This document shows, in pieces, positions 41,805 to 52,437 of a stretch of DNA of 64,000 bases. The stretch's first letter is position 1. The number at the start of each line of letters is the position of its first letter. Position numbers and translations under genes: made by a program. The DNA lies in contig OZ034978.1 in the NCBI GenBank assembly GCA_964030785.1, positions 12,211,953 to 12,275,952 of the forward strand, in the 5' to 3' direction. This stretch comes from Siderastrea siderea (taxonomy: Eukaryota; Cnidaria; Anthozoa; Scleractinia; Rhizangiidae). The notes under the pieces were generated by a model. That model was not told where the DNA came from and searched no databases. It was given only the letters and a program-made list of their open reading frames with translations.

Positions 41805-42387
41805 ATGGTGACGGATGTGATCGTTACCGGAAACGGACGAGCAAAGTTCAAAACATCACATGTGGAGGGAGTTTTAAAAATGACGAGTTCGCCATTGAAG
41901 AGGAAAGCTCCGTTACAAGAAAACCAGCCTGAGCGGAAGAAATCGAAACTATCGAACAGGGAAAAACACGTTTTCGTATCTAAATGGTAAGTGTTTCGAC
42001 AATCTGCTTTCAAACGCGAACATAAAAATACCGTATTTCCGCGATCAAACGGCCCCTGAGACCAATTTTAAAATTTATTGCAGGCTATCGCTGAATTACC
42101 AGATAGACCGCCGAAATTACACAGCACTGAGTGGAATTCTTGATTATTATAATGTGAGCGGCTGTGAAAAGGAAAATTTCGTTTTGAATGCCAAAGAAAT
42201 GGGCATGATTTTGAGCGAGGTCTTTCCGGAGGCGACTCGAGTGCAGCGGAGAGAAAACGGCAACCGAACGTGGAAGTACCCACTTTCAAATAAGTCTCAG
42301 CAAGGTGAAGGTGCACTAAAATGGGAAGACCTGCCACATTTCACCAAAGAGTTTGGTTGGCTTTTATCTACCACGTGCTCCACTTAG
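41805..42387 (+). CDS. Small two-exon protein of unknown function
   Basis: Exon 1 is 41,805-41,986 and ends ...VFVSK plus TG. The intron 41,987-42,083 has GTAAGT at its 5' end and TTATTGCAG at its 3' end. Exon 2 is 42,084-42,387. Splicing keeps the frame and gives about 161 residues. The N-terminus is basic (SSPLKRKAPLQENQPERKK), a possible nuclear localisation signal, and an ATG at 41,880 is an alternative start. Exon 2 encodes a compact region (NYTALSGILDYYNV, then EMGMILSEVFPEATRVQRR and NRTWKYPL) that could be a winged-helix or RFX-like DNA-binding fold; this is a guess from pattern. Clean splice sites and long open exons suggest a real gene. Confidence 0.5.
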
Positions 42388-42543
42388 CAATTCTTCGCGT
42401 TCCGATTTCGTTATTTCCAGGCGTTTGATCCGCTCACACAATAGCTCATTCGAATTTCTAACGTCTGTGATTTCTTCCAAGGTTGAATCGAGTCTTCCGT
42501 TAAGCGTTTTAAAAGCAGAATGGCTTCGTTGCTCATGATTCCG
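42364..42543 (-). CDS. Possible converging exon with coiled coil
   Basis: A minus-strand open stretch ending at 42,364 encodes FKTLNGRLDSTLEEI, then ELLCERIKRLEITKSEREEL. Heptad-like leucine and charged spacing indicates a coiled coil. It overlaps the 3' end of the two-exon gene by 24 bases. No clear upstream splice site, so it may be a chance frame. Confidence 0.25.
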   Translation of the reverse strand, partial: RNHEQRSHSAFKTLNGRLDSTLEEITDVRNSNELLCERIKRLEITKSEREELLSGARGR

Positions 42544-43118
42544 TGGCGGAGGCGCACCAAGCGAGATTGAAATATGAGCGACGAAACGTCGCTCAAAACA
42601 ATAACAGAAGTTAATATGAAACTTACAATGTTCCGCATGACTACAGTCCCAACAGGACAACTTCCGCTTTCGATCAAGTCACCATATTTACATCATTTCC
42701 GTCACCGAGTGTTGCGATGCACCAGAACTGGCGGTGCAATTAGTACGAAAGCGAAGCGTGGAAGGCGTAAATTCCGCTTGGCGAAAACGAATGTTTTTGG
42801 TCATTTTTAAACGACTTTTTTCCACTTTTGTTGAGATAGGTAAATTCTAGACCAGATTCTTAAAATCAGGCATTTTGGCGAATTTTCTTACGAGATAGAG
42901 GGATTCAAAAAATCAGCCCAAATCTGTTTCTTCCCTTGTCGTATTATTTAGTGTAAGTCGATCTCAGTAATCCTAAGAACCCACAGTAATTTGACCTGCG
43001 ATAAAAATATAAGTAGAGCGAGTAACGCAAGTTCGCAGCATATTATGTCGGTTGTCTTTCGCAAGGAAAACTAAACGTTCTGCTCGAACTTCGCTCCTCT
43101 GGACCCTGTGGTAGGGCT

Positions 43119-43199
43119 AGCAAGCTGTTGATGGTTTTGGACGGAACGGCGATTCTCGCCAAAGCGTTCGTGAAGATGTCGTTTAGTCTCCCCAATGTA
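43119..43199 (-). pseudogene. Penelope-like element remnant, GIY-YIG domain
   Basis: The minus strand reads YIGETKRHLHERFGENRRSV, the start of the GIY-YIG endonuclease domain at the end of Penelope-like retroelement proteins. Only about 27 codons remain on this side of the inserted element. Confidence 0.6.
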
Positions 43200-43677
43200 T
43201 TCTGATGTATTGGGGCGCGCGCGCTGCGGATAATACAACCCGACTTATCCTATGCTGAGGCTCTAGTAGCTCTAGACATCACGTCACTGTATGAGAGAAG
43301 GCAGGCCTTAAGCAAAGCTTTATTCGACCAAATTGTAAGGGATCAAAGCCACAAGCTTCATGAACTGCTGCCGCCACGCAACGGGTCCACCCGAAGCCAG
43401 GGATACTTCAAACTACCGATTTGTAAGACAAATAGGTTTAAAAATACTTTTATTATAGAAAACAGTTAATTATTAGTAGTAATGTTTAATTATTAGTATT
43501 ATCAGTATTGATGTTTCCCTCTTTGTATTATATTATAGGTTATATTTTACCTTTTTTATAGTAGTTATCATATGTTCATATATATTTTTAATATTTACAT
43601 TGTAAAGTAGGTCACATTTCAGTCGGCCCGGGGGCTGCAATGATTTTACTTCTTAATAAAGCTGTCTATCTATCTAT
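43200..43677 (+). mobile_element. 5'-truncated LINE 3' end
   Basis: The reverse transcriptase tail at 43,227-43,469 is followed by an AT-rich 3' UTR and ends AATAAAGCTG then a short (TCTA)n tail (43,664-43,677). Confidence 0.6.
43227..43469 (+). pseudogene. C-terminal tail of a non-LTR reverse transcriptase ORF
   Basis: 81 codons open to TAA: YAEALVALDITSLYERRQAL, LHELLPPRN, then CKTNRFKNTFIIENS. This is the typical end of cnidarian LINE reverse transcriptase ORFs. The element is 5'-truncated here. Confidence 0.65.
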
Positions 43678-44314
43678 TGTATTGGCAAGGCAAGTTACAT
43701 GTAGTGCATTTCTTACACTCAATCAAATAAATTAGATTTTTAGGTCAAGCTTCGCAGAGCTTGGGCTACCTGTGATATTATGGAATGTTCCCAGGGTCTT
43801 TCGTCTTCCCACCCAAGAGGAGTGATGATCATAATGACTCCAAAGGTCAGTTCAGGGCAGGTTTGATACGTCCGTATAAGTCTTTATTTAAGAGTAAACT
43901 AAACAAATCTCAGGGTCCATTTCTGAAACCAAAATTGTTAAAATGTCGTTCATCACTAAGGTAAGCAGTATCTACGTTTTATTAGTTACCTAAAAAACAT
44001 TGGGTCCAGTTTCATGTGATAGTGTCACCTACAATTGCATGACAGAAAACCACCTAAAAAGGCGTGACAGAAACACCTAAGGTAGCGTGACAGATAAGAG
44101 CAAATAGCCTAACAGATAACAGAATCGCCCACAAATTTTGTCACGTAGACTCAGTCTTCGTATTTAAAAAAAAAACTCTTTTCCTCTAAATCGGAATGAT
44201 TTATGACACACCCTGCCTCAAGCTTCAACTGTGGTTTGATGTATTACTATAAAATGACTTGAATACCGAGATGATTTCTTCTCTAAATCTGTTGATTTAT
44301 ATACCACGGCCACT
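43678..44314. other. 3' flank of copy 7
   Basis: No gene. Contains the GCGTGACAG/TCACCTAA repeat at 44,010-44,110 and the flank sequence shared with 38,740-38,900 and 48,050-48,230 (TTTTGTCACGTAG, ACTATAAAATGACTTGAAT). Confidence 0.55.
44010..44110. repeat. Degenerate GCGTGACAG/TCACCTAA repeat in the sulfotransferase 3' flank
   Basis: Three to four units of about 20-27 bp with pattern GCATGACAGAAAACCACCTA. Similar short arrays occur at 26,045-26,110, 31,278-31,400, 33,665-33,725, 35,660-35,730, 37,235-37,290, 38,245-38,315, 47,940-48,010 and 63,590-63,660, most in the 3' flank of a sulfotransferase copy. Confidence 0.6.
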
Positions 44315-44995
44315 TCAACGAGTGAATTTCACAATAACAACTTCAACAAAAAGCAATATTGCGGAAAGAAAGATACAGGCTATTGTGAATTTGGTTTTGG
44401 CGCCATACCTTAAATAGCGCTCTTTTACAAAAGTATGACTCACATTTGCTCGTGGAAACTGAGTCGACGGAATATCGCATGAAAGAAATTCACATAATGG
44501 TTTCCACCCTTGTTTAACATTGAAAACAAGAAGCCTTTCTGCAGGAATAACGGCCTGAACTCTCTCATTGTTTTGGCGATATTTCACCCTGAAGAGGGCT
44601 GTAACTTCAGGGTTGGAACTCCCGTAAATCGCATTTTGCAAAGGTGTCGCCGAAATGCAGACCATTGTTCCACCAAAAAGCGATCTTCGTAAGGAATGCC
44701 ATGTCTTTTTCAAGCTGGAGGTGCTCTTTCCAGCTTTTCAGCCAAACTTCTGCGGAGTCTCGAACTGTGAGTATAACTCTGGCTTCTGAGAAGACGGCTG
44801 CAATCTCTTCGAACCAAAATGCTGGCGGCACATCGGTAATGGCGTCGACGCCTTGGTCTCAAAACTATCAAGCCATTCTTTTCTGTGAAAATCGAAGTGT
44901 TCTTGGGATTCATAGACATTGTATCCAAGAATCCCAAGAGCTTTAGCCAGACTCTTGGTTCCTGTTTTGGCTAAACCTGCACAAATCACCTTCAT
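44315..44995 (-). pseudogene. Sulfotransferase-like pseudogene, copy 7
   Basis: Starts at the conserved position (MKVICAGLAKTGTKSLAKAL). A deletion at about 44,855-44,860 removes the segment encoding the RLPDFKEIYEG region and shifts frame. The 3' loop is still readable in another frame (RVILTVRDSAEVWLKSW). A second shift lies near 44,640-44,700. The C-terminal helix (IACIFLSAILLFVEVVIVKF) is intact. Confidence 0.85.
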
Positions 44996-45149
44996 TTTAA
45001 CGGCATTTACTGCGTACATTACCTACGCTACCTTCGCGTTACGTGACAACCCAAACGTTTACCATTGAAACGCGGTTGGCCAAACGTTTCTGCTTCCTGT
45101 CATTCTGCCTGCGATTAGGCGTTCTGTTTTTCAGGTTGTTTAACACGCG

Positions 45150-45485
45150 CGAAGGAGCGATCTCCATATAGAATGGGAAATCTTTAATGAAGAGGCATTG
45201 CCCCTTCCAGCTATAAAGCCATTCTTCTTTCGTCTCGAACCGTAAGGATAACCTTGGCTTCTGGGAAGCCGGCTGCAATCTCCTCGAACCAAAGTACTGG
45301 CGCCGACGCCTTCGTAAATCTCTTTGAAGTTAGGAAGACGATCGGTCTCAAAACTATCGAGCCATTCTTGTTGATGAAAAGTGACATGTTCTTTGAAGTC
45401 GTACACGTTGTAACCAAGAATCTGAAGAGCTTTGGCCAAACTGGTGGTTCCCGTTTTGGGTAAACCACAGACCACCTTCCGTTCG
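45150..45485 (-). pseudogene. Sulfotransferase-like pseudogene, copy 8, N-terminal half only
   Basis: Retains CGLPKTGTTSLAKALQIL and the DRLPNFKEIYEG region, then loses frame near 45,300. The ATG has been lost (AACGGAAGGTGG where others have ATGAAGGT). The sequence stops matching at about 45,150, so the C-terminal half and membrane helix are missing. It lies directly upstream of copy 7. Confidence 0.8.
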
Positions 45486-45620
45486 TGTGGTGTGTGACCG
45501 ATCGTTGGAACTCATTGAGACTTGATTTTGAGGCGACTCGATCGGTTGGGATTTTATTCTACTAGTACAGATATTTAAGTATTCTTTACCTTTATGGCTC
45601 AATTAAGTTTAAAGAAAAGG

Positions 45621-45761
45621 TTAATTGAGTCATGAGTGGTGTTTTTTGCCGTTCCGAGATGCATAAGACGTTCTCTAGCGAGATTGCAGTAAAGTTATCT
45701 CGCTAGAGACCGTCTTATACATCTCGGAACAGCAAACAAACACCACTCATGACTCACTTAA
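45621..45761. repeat. Hairpin element, about 62-bp arms
   Basis: The left arm TTAATTGAGTCATGAGTGGT... and right arm ...ACCACTCATGACTCACTTAA are reverse complements over about 62 bp, with CTCTAGCGAGAT at the base of a short loop. TTAA stands at both ends, which may be its target site. Confidence 0.65.
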
Positions 45762-46057
45762 CATTTTAAGTCTAAAATAGTTAAAAAAAAACTACCACGG
45801 AGCCACCTCAGCTCAGAAGCGTGATCCGTACTGAAGGGGCCCAAGGACCACCTCCCTCTCTCACTCCCTTCAATCGTCCATTCTGTTAGGGCAACCAAAA
45901 ATAACTCACATCAGCCATAAGCACAGACTTGCTTTGTAGTAGTTCCATCTTTTCAATGTCGAAAAAATTCACCCCAAATAGAAATGGTTTCAGTTACCAT
46001 AAACACCGGCGTATAAGCTCGAAAACGAGGGTACAGCTTATATTGCCGGAGAACGTA

Positions 46058-46195
46058 TGAAATTCAAATCAGGAAGGCGACAGGTCTGAAAACTTTGGAG
46101 CCATTCTTCTCGGTGAAAAGGCCAAGAACTCAAGAGCAAAAGCCGTACTAATGGTTCCTTTTTGGCTGAACCTGCGTAAATCGCCTTCCTTTTAA
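46058..46195 (-). pseudogene. Sulfotransferase N-terminal fragment, copy 9a
   Basis: Matches the first part of the genes (AGSAKK... P-loop region, WLQSFQTCRLPDL) with several indels. The position of the ATG reads AAG. It ends at the same point as the fragment at 53,690-53,856, and both are followed by the same unrelated sequence (TCGAAAACGAGGGTACAGCT), so truncation preceded their duplication. Confidence 0.7.
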
Positions 46196-46199
46196 TCCA

Positions 46200-48230
46200 T
46201 ATTGTGAGGCAAAGAGACTGGGAAGATGACGCAATGGGTTCATAACGTTTCAAGTTTCTGAATATAGGAGTCTCCTCTAGTAAAAGATGGGGCGAAAAGC
46301 GGAAAGGTTGGGAGAGGAGGAAAGAGGGGGTGAAGGAGGAAAGAAATGAGACCTGCCACTATTCACTTTGGAACAAGGTTGATTGCATTAATCAAGACTC
46401 TCACTGGTACATCCGTAGGGAAAATGCTACTGAAGCGGACCACTAAGAAAACAGTTTCTCCTGATATAATGAGGATGGAGATTAGCCCAACTATCAATGT
46501 CACAGCAGACCATCGTAAAACGAATGGTGACGTGTGACCATTCGATCTTATAGCGTATTGCCTGACTAGCAGCAAGCAGTGGAAACTTTGCGGTGTACAT
46601 TTTAAGGGGGGAGGGGCAGAAGGTTTACACCTCCCGCTTCCGTACCCTTCAATCCGGGCTCCCGCCCAATATTTGTTGGCTCCTGCCTCTTTGCGCTATT
46701 TTTCTATTGCGTGCGAAATATTATGCAATGTTGCTTAATTTTCCCATTTCTCCCGCTTCCCCCCCCCCCCACTTCTTCTGCCTCCCGTTCACCTCCCGCC
46801 CCCTTTTCTCCCGGGTTCCCTTCCACTTTCAAGTGACTACATCGCAAGGCTCCTGCGCAAGGCAAATGGTTAGACACTTCACTATTCGTGACACAGCGGG
46901 TCTAGTTTCAAAGGATGTTATGCCAAAATCATCATACCAACTGGAAGAGATAGTACGTGCTATTTCAATACAATTCTGCGCAACTGTTAGTAAAAAGAGA
47001 CACGAAGTGGGAGTAGCCCTGGAATTTTCCCCATAGTTTCCTAATTAAAAGAGAATTTCCTGAAAAATTTATAATTATTCGATTTTCAACTGAGTTTTTG
47101 GGTTCTTTTGCACAAATAATGGTGTAAGAAGCCATGGTCTCCTACAAGGTCGACCAGTCTCAAAGAAAAGGTGAAGATATATGAAAAAGTAACTGAAGAA
47201 GATTTGCCTTTCAATTAAGTTTAATTTCGTTTACAAAAGATAAGTTGTTTTCAAATATTTTATTTGCATATCATAAAACGTTAAAATTAGTTCTCTTTCA
47301 TTAACAATAATCAACACCTCGCAATAATGTAATATACTCTAGCGACCAATCGGTTTGAATTGAAAGGAACGCGAGTCTTTATACTGACTACTCTAGAAGA
47401 CCGAGGATGAGGTTAACTAAGTGACTCAGGGATCTCCATCTACCAAATCAGCGCGGTGAATGAACTCAATTACACGCATGTATAAGATATATCTGTTTGC
47501 CCTCATATATGCAAGAGAATTAAAAGACTAGGTCGAGGTTTAAATTTGAAGAAACATACGTGTAGATTTCAAACCAACTTTGCCCACGAATACGTTACTC
47601 TGCTCTGGATAAGTTTCTTCACTTATCAGCATTATGAATTTCACAATTCTTAGCCCAAATATCTGAAATATCTATATTTAAATGCACAGCTTGCTTGAGC
47701 GTTGGTTTCTGCATAAGGAAGCAAATTAAAAACTGAATAAACCGAGAAAAAAGCATGTAGAACGAACAATAAGGGTATAAAAATTATACTGGGAGAAATA
47801 TTTTGCGAGAGTTTTGTTCTGCTACAGAATCTTTTCTTTTCGTGGATAGAGGACAAAATCACAAAGAGCAGGTCGTACAAAAATGTCACTTATACAGAAG
47901 TCTCTCTCTTTACTGAATCATTGGGTCCAGTTTCTTGTGGTAGTGTCACCTACAATTGCATGACAGAAAATGGCATAAACAAGTGTGACACTGAAAATCA
48001 CCTAACGTAGCGTGACACAAGATCAAATAGCCTAACAGAATAACCCAAAAACCTTGTCACGTAGCCTCAGTCATAAACAAAATCTTTTCCTCTAAGTTGG
48101 AATGATTCACACACCCTCTGCATGTAGCTTCAACTGTAGATTGATGCATGACTATAAAATGACTTGAATACCGGGATGATCTCTTTAAACTCGTTTCTAG
48201 ATCTGGTGATTTCTGCATATCATAGCCATT
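46200..48230. other. Duplicated gene-free block, paralogue of 62,310-63,862
   Basis: No gene. Landmarks shared with the right end of the window: GGGGCGAAAAGCGGAAAGGT, GGAAAATRCTACTGAAGCGG, CTTATAGCGTATTGCC, GCCATGGTCTCCTACAAGGT. The open frames here are not conserved between the two copies. The GCGTGACAG/TCACCTAA motif is at 47,940-48,010. Confidence 0.6.
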
Positions 48231-49189
48231 TCAACAAGTGAGAGTCACAATAGCAACTGCAACAAAAAGCAATATTCTCGACAGAAAGATGTAGCTTATT
48301 GTGCATTTGGTTTTGGCGGCATACTCTGCAAAGATCTTTTCTGTATCAGCTTGACCCACATTTGCTCGAGGAAACTGAGTTGACGGAATATCGCATCCAA
48401 GAAATTCACACAGTGGTTTCCATCCCTGTTTAACATTGAAAACAAGAAGCCTTTCTGCAGGAATAAAGTTTGAACTCTGTCATTGTGCCCGGGGGGGGGG
48501 GGGACTCCCATATAAAATGGACGGGGGCTTTACTCTATTATTGGATTTTAGAAGCACTGTCATAAACCTTGAGTTTTCATTCATGGTCTACCCTAAGTGA
48601 TACCTGTAAGAGTAAAAATATTGGTTTTCTGTCCTGAACACCCTAAATGAGACCAAAATCTGCAATTTACACCCCTAAGCGAGACGACGAGCATCCCCGT
48701 CACTTTCACATAGGAGTCCCCCCCCTGGTCATTGTGTTGGCGATACTGTTTTCTGAAGAGGGCTGTAGCTTCAGGGTTGGAACTCCCGAAAATCGCAACG
48801 CGCGAGGTGTGAAGGAAATACTCATCATTGTTCCACCAAAGAGCAATCTTCAAATAGAATGGGAAGTCTTTAATGAAGCGGCATTGCCTTTTCCAGCTAT
48901 CAAGCCACTCTTCTTCGGAGTCCCGAACCGTGAGAATAACCTTGGCTTCCGGGAAGATGGCTACAATCTCCTCGAACCAAAACACTGGCGGGGTATCGGT
49001 AATTGTGTCCACGCCTTCGTAAATCTCTTTGAAGTCAGGAAGACGATCAGTCTCAAAACTATCAAGCTATTGTTGTCGATGAAAAGTGACATGTTCTTTG
49101 AAGTCGTACACGATGTATCCAAGAATCCGAAGAGCTTTGGCCAGACTGGTGGTTCCCGTTTTGGCTAGACCTGCACAAATCACCTTCAT
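48231..49189 (-). pseudogene. Sulfotransferase-like pseudogene, copy 10, stop codon and insertion
   Basis: From MKVICAGLAKTGTTSLAKAL (49,189) the frame meets a TAG where other copies have tryptophan (after FHRQQ, near 49,065-49,070). It then continues in frame through TDTPPVFWFEEIVAIFPE, ILTVRDSEEEWLDSW and ALFRKQYRQHND. A 240-bp element (48,488-48,727) interrupts the gene before the region encoding PAERLLVFNV. The C-terminal part, to about 48,231, still shows the membrane helix. Confidence 0.85.
48488..48727. mobile_element. G/C-tract-ended element in copy 10, 9-bp target duplication
   Basis: Starts CCC plus a G-tract then ACTCCCATATAAAATGG, and ends CACATAGGAGT plus a C-tract and TG. GTCATTGTG is duplicated (48,479-48,487 and 48,728-48,736). 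The other gene copies have one TCATTGTG here, so the insertion is certain. Interior has CCCTAARTGA-type repeats and no coding. Confidence 0.85.
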
Positions 49190-51160
49190 TTTAACGGCAG
49201 GTTTTGATGAGAATCAGGATTAGAACAGTATAGTTTCTTCGCGAGTATCCTACGCAGATTTAAGTCGCATGACGACGGTGATGTCTTGCTAAGTGCTCGA
49301 AGTCTGCCAGTGGGTAATCCTGTGTCTTCCGAAAACCGAAGCAACCAGCAGGAACTGAACAGAAACCGGAAAAACCGCGCAAGACGTGACAAACCAGGGT
49401 AATTCCGAAGGTCTAGTGTTTAATGTTGATAAACCGGCGATTTTTCGTGATTTTAGCGGTGATATCAAGTGTGTTTTTAAATCAGCAATGATTTTCGCTT
49501 CGATTTCGCTTTTTGCAGCGAAGTGCAGACATACGATGTCAAAAAACTACCTTGAGGCAGGGGACCTGAGGCTATTTCATGTGTTTTATGTTCACGTGAT
49601 GTTTAAAATTCTGGTCAGTTCAGGTCATGTCTCACCTCTACATTGTAAGTCTTTATTTAAACATCCCCTACCGAGCAACCACCTCAGCTAGGTAGGTTGA
49701 TCTACTGAAGGGGCCCAAGGACCCCTCCTTCCCTCCCTCCCTCCCACACTCCCTTTTCTTGTGTGTGTGTTTTTTGTCTTGGTTTTAACAACTGCTCTTG
49801 AGGTAGCGACATTTATTTCTCGTGACAGCAGCAAACACAAACTGGCAAAAGATGTTTCATCTGATCTTGGCAGCCCTGCTAATAAAAGATGTGTCATCTT
49901 AAGAGCAGGAATGGCTGCCACCATCAGAAAAAACAAGTATTCTCCCGCTGGTTGAGTTTCAACCAGGGTTTCAACTCTTTCTTTTTTTTGTTTTTTTTTT
50001 TCTCAAACGTCTTTGCTATGAGAAGTGAGAAGACTATGGCTCAGGTTAATCACGGATTTCGCTAAGAGCTGCTTTCCGACTAAAAGTGTCAAAAGTCGCT
50101 GCTTTAAATTTTCTAAATATTTCTACGTACATTTTGCTAGTTCGAGACATAGTTATGCAGGCCGCTCTCGTCTTTAACTCTACTTACTATGGCCGAGTAG
50201 GCTGAGAAATGGTTTCCAGAAATTATCTGAGCATAAAAGTTTTGTAACCATAGCTTTCATTCCTTATTCACGGGCGGCGGGTCATTATTATATGTTTGTT
50301 TGTTGTTGTTGATTTATTGGTTTTTATCAACTGCTATTTATTTCTTGTGACAACAGCAAACACAAACTGGCAAGAGATATGACATCTTGGCAGCCCTGCT
50401 AGAAACAAAGAAACAAATATTCTTCAACGGAGTTTCAACTCTTGCATATTTTTACTCAAACATTACTGCTGTGAGAGCTGAGAACACTCCTAATGTTACT
50501 GATAGGGATTTGCCTCAGTGTATTAACTAAGTTATGGACTGGCAAAATGAACATCGCAATAACTGAAATTTCAAATATCTTTCCATGAATCAGAGTTAGT
50601 AAGTGGCAAAAATACTGTCAACTTAGTGGACAGTCCTTCTAACAAAAAGGGGCCTCCTCCATCGTCTGACTTGTCCGAAAAAGCAAAGCTGATATCAAAC
50701 ATAACTGATTTCTTCTGATTCTTCCCTTAGCATCTTACTGCAGCCAGACCTTGTAAACAAATTAATGTGGATTAGCTGAAATTAATTTAAATAAATAAAT
50801 TTGGTATCCAACTCGCCATACAAAGCTGTTTTGCATTTGTTCGATCCACACAAACTCCTGCCAAAATTATAGTGCTTTTATTGAGCACTGTTTGAAGCCG
50901 ATCCAAAATACTGGCGATCTCGAGAAAAACCTGGCATGTAATTCACGTAACTTCGCATTTGTGATTAGCAATGATATATAGTTGTAATGAGGCGACGTAA
51001 TCTTAAATGCAACCAAGGCATGTCTGAGATATGCTGTTGTAATAAATAACAACGCTAACAACGCTGTCAGTGAATTGCAGATCGAACACGAGGCTTTGTT
51101 CAGTTGTTGTAGCCCTCTAATATTTTTCCATGCCGACAAGACTACTGAGTTACCAGCTAC
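49190..51160. other. Upstream flank of copy 10, no gene seen
   Basis: 49,260-49,600 is repeated at 53,145-53,400 (CGGTGATGTCTTGCT, GTGTCTTCCGAAAACCGAAG). 49,785-49,980 is partly repeated at 50,330-50,460 (ACAGCAAACACAAACTGGCAA, TCTTGGCAGCCCTGCTA), a local duplication of about 0.5 kb. Open frames are short and unsupported. Confidence 0.5.
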
Positions 51161-51164
51161 AAGA

Positions 51165-51250
51165 GAGTCGAGGGTCGAGCGTAATATGTCGAGGGTCGAG
51201 GGAAAAATGTCGAAGGTCGAGGGTGAAATGTCGAGGGTTCAAAAATGTCG
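51165..51250. repeat. TCGAGGGTCGAGGG short tandem repeat
   Basis: About four units of 20-22 bp of the form ATGTCGAGGGTCGAGGG with variations. Confidence 0.7.
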
Positions 51251-51330
51251 TCTACATTCAGGCAATGAGACTCTTGTCAAAAAGCCAGAATTCTTAGGTC
51301 GTTTCTGCATCACTGAACAGTTTATATTTG

Positions 51331-51513
51331 CCGGGCACGGTCTCAAATGGACTAAAATGCCCGGCATGTCGGAAATTTGTATCAGCATATCCACCCGCTT
51401 GAGAGTATTCGATGTTTGTCTCAATGTTATATAACTAATTGTCAGCTTTTAAGTGGAATTTCTTTTAAAATTTTCGACTGCCGGGCATTTAGTCCATTTG
51501 AGACCGTGCCCGG
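51331..51513. mobile_element. Short inverted-repeat element (183 bp)
   Basis: The left arm GCCGGGCACGGTCTCAAATG, continuing with GACTAAA and TGCCCGGCA, is repeated in reverse at 51,468-51,513. No coding. The adjacent 51,590-51,760 is rich in GTGCCCGGGCAC-like units. Confidence 0.65.
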
Positions 51514-52437
51514 GGGTGGTGAGAAAATAGGAGACGTCTGCATGGAGGCTACCTTTTTTGCTCCGTTCTCTTTGGCCTCGTTCAGACTCGGTGCCTGCAC
51601 GGGCACCAGTCTGAGCATAGCCTTTTGATGGTGCCCGAGCACAAATTTGGGCACCCTGCCCGGGCACGGGCACTAGCTCCAGAGGTAGCACTCCAGCACC
51701 GTGCCCAAGCACGGGCAAAAGTCTGAACAGGTTTTCGTCAGTGCCCGCTGCATTTACTTTCTCACAACCTGTTCAAGCAGGAACTCCAAATTTGCCGCCG
51801 ATTTCTCGATAGTCAAGACCTTTTCCTAGCCGTTTGTGAACCTGCTAAATCCACTGTCTTGCAAACCACAATGATTTAGGTACTAAAGTGCACTTAGCAG
51901 CAGAACGTATTTAAACTGGTGATATAAAGAAGTTGTGAATGAAAATCATGTCCTGTAGTGCTTGTTCTTTTTAATCTTGTAGGACTGACATATGGAAAGT
52001 CAATAAAAATAACGACACATAATTATAAAAACTCCAACGTTAAACAGCTAGTAATAATAATCTCTAAAATAGGTTCTTGTATTGTCATTATGCCCAATTA
52101 GTGCGGGAATAATAAGAAAGATGCCTTATATTGGGCTTCTAAACAACCAAACAATGAGAATTATGTTAGCAGTGCTTTTTCAAAAATTGTGCTCGTAAAA
52201 GATTATTATGCCAAAAATTGTGCTATCACAATCTGTCGAAGCCTGCCAAACATATACAAAAAATCAATTATTTGTCCTCAAGTGCACAAGGAAAACGCTG
52301 ATCTGAAACCTGGTACTTTTGTAGCAAAAGGGCAACTGACACAGAGGAAAAAACAACGAGCGTGCAATCAGATTCGTTTTCCACTCAGGAGCAAACATTT
52401 GGAACTCTTTTCGCAACGACATGAGCACTCTACGCCC
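51514..52437. other. Gene-free interval
   Basis: Contains the GTGCCCG/CGGGCAC repeat cluster at 51,590-51,760; otherwise nothing recognised. Confidence 0.45.

Larger units (their letters stand above)
41469..43110. mobile_element. 1.64-kb inverted-terminal element carrying a two-exon gene
   Basis: Terminal repeats CACAGGGTCCAGAGGAG at 41,469 and CTCCTCTGGACCCTGTG ending at 43,110. GTAGGGC, or GGTAGGGC if a shared G is counted, flanks both sides, giving a 7-8-bp target duplication as in hAT-like elements. It sits directly next to a Penelope-like GIY-YIG remnant. No recognisable transposase; it holds the two-exon ORF at 41,805-42,387 and a converging coiled-coil ORF. Confidence 0.6.

Noticed and set aside
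41645..42013. Minus-strand 122-residue gene opposite exon 1
   Set aside because: It is antisense to the better supported spliced plus-strand gene and shows no domain.
51165..51250. CRISPR-like direct repeats
   Set aside because: Short variable units without regular unique spacers, in a eukaryotic context; no cas genes in the window.
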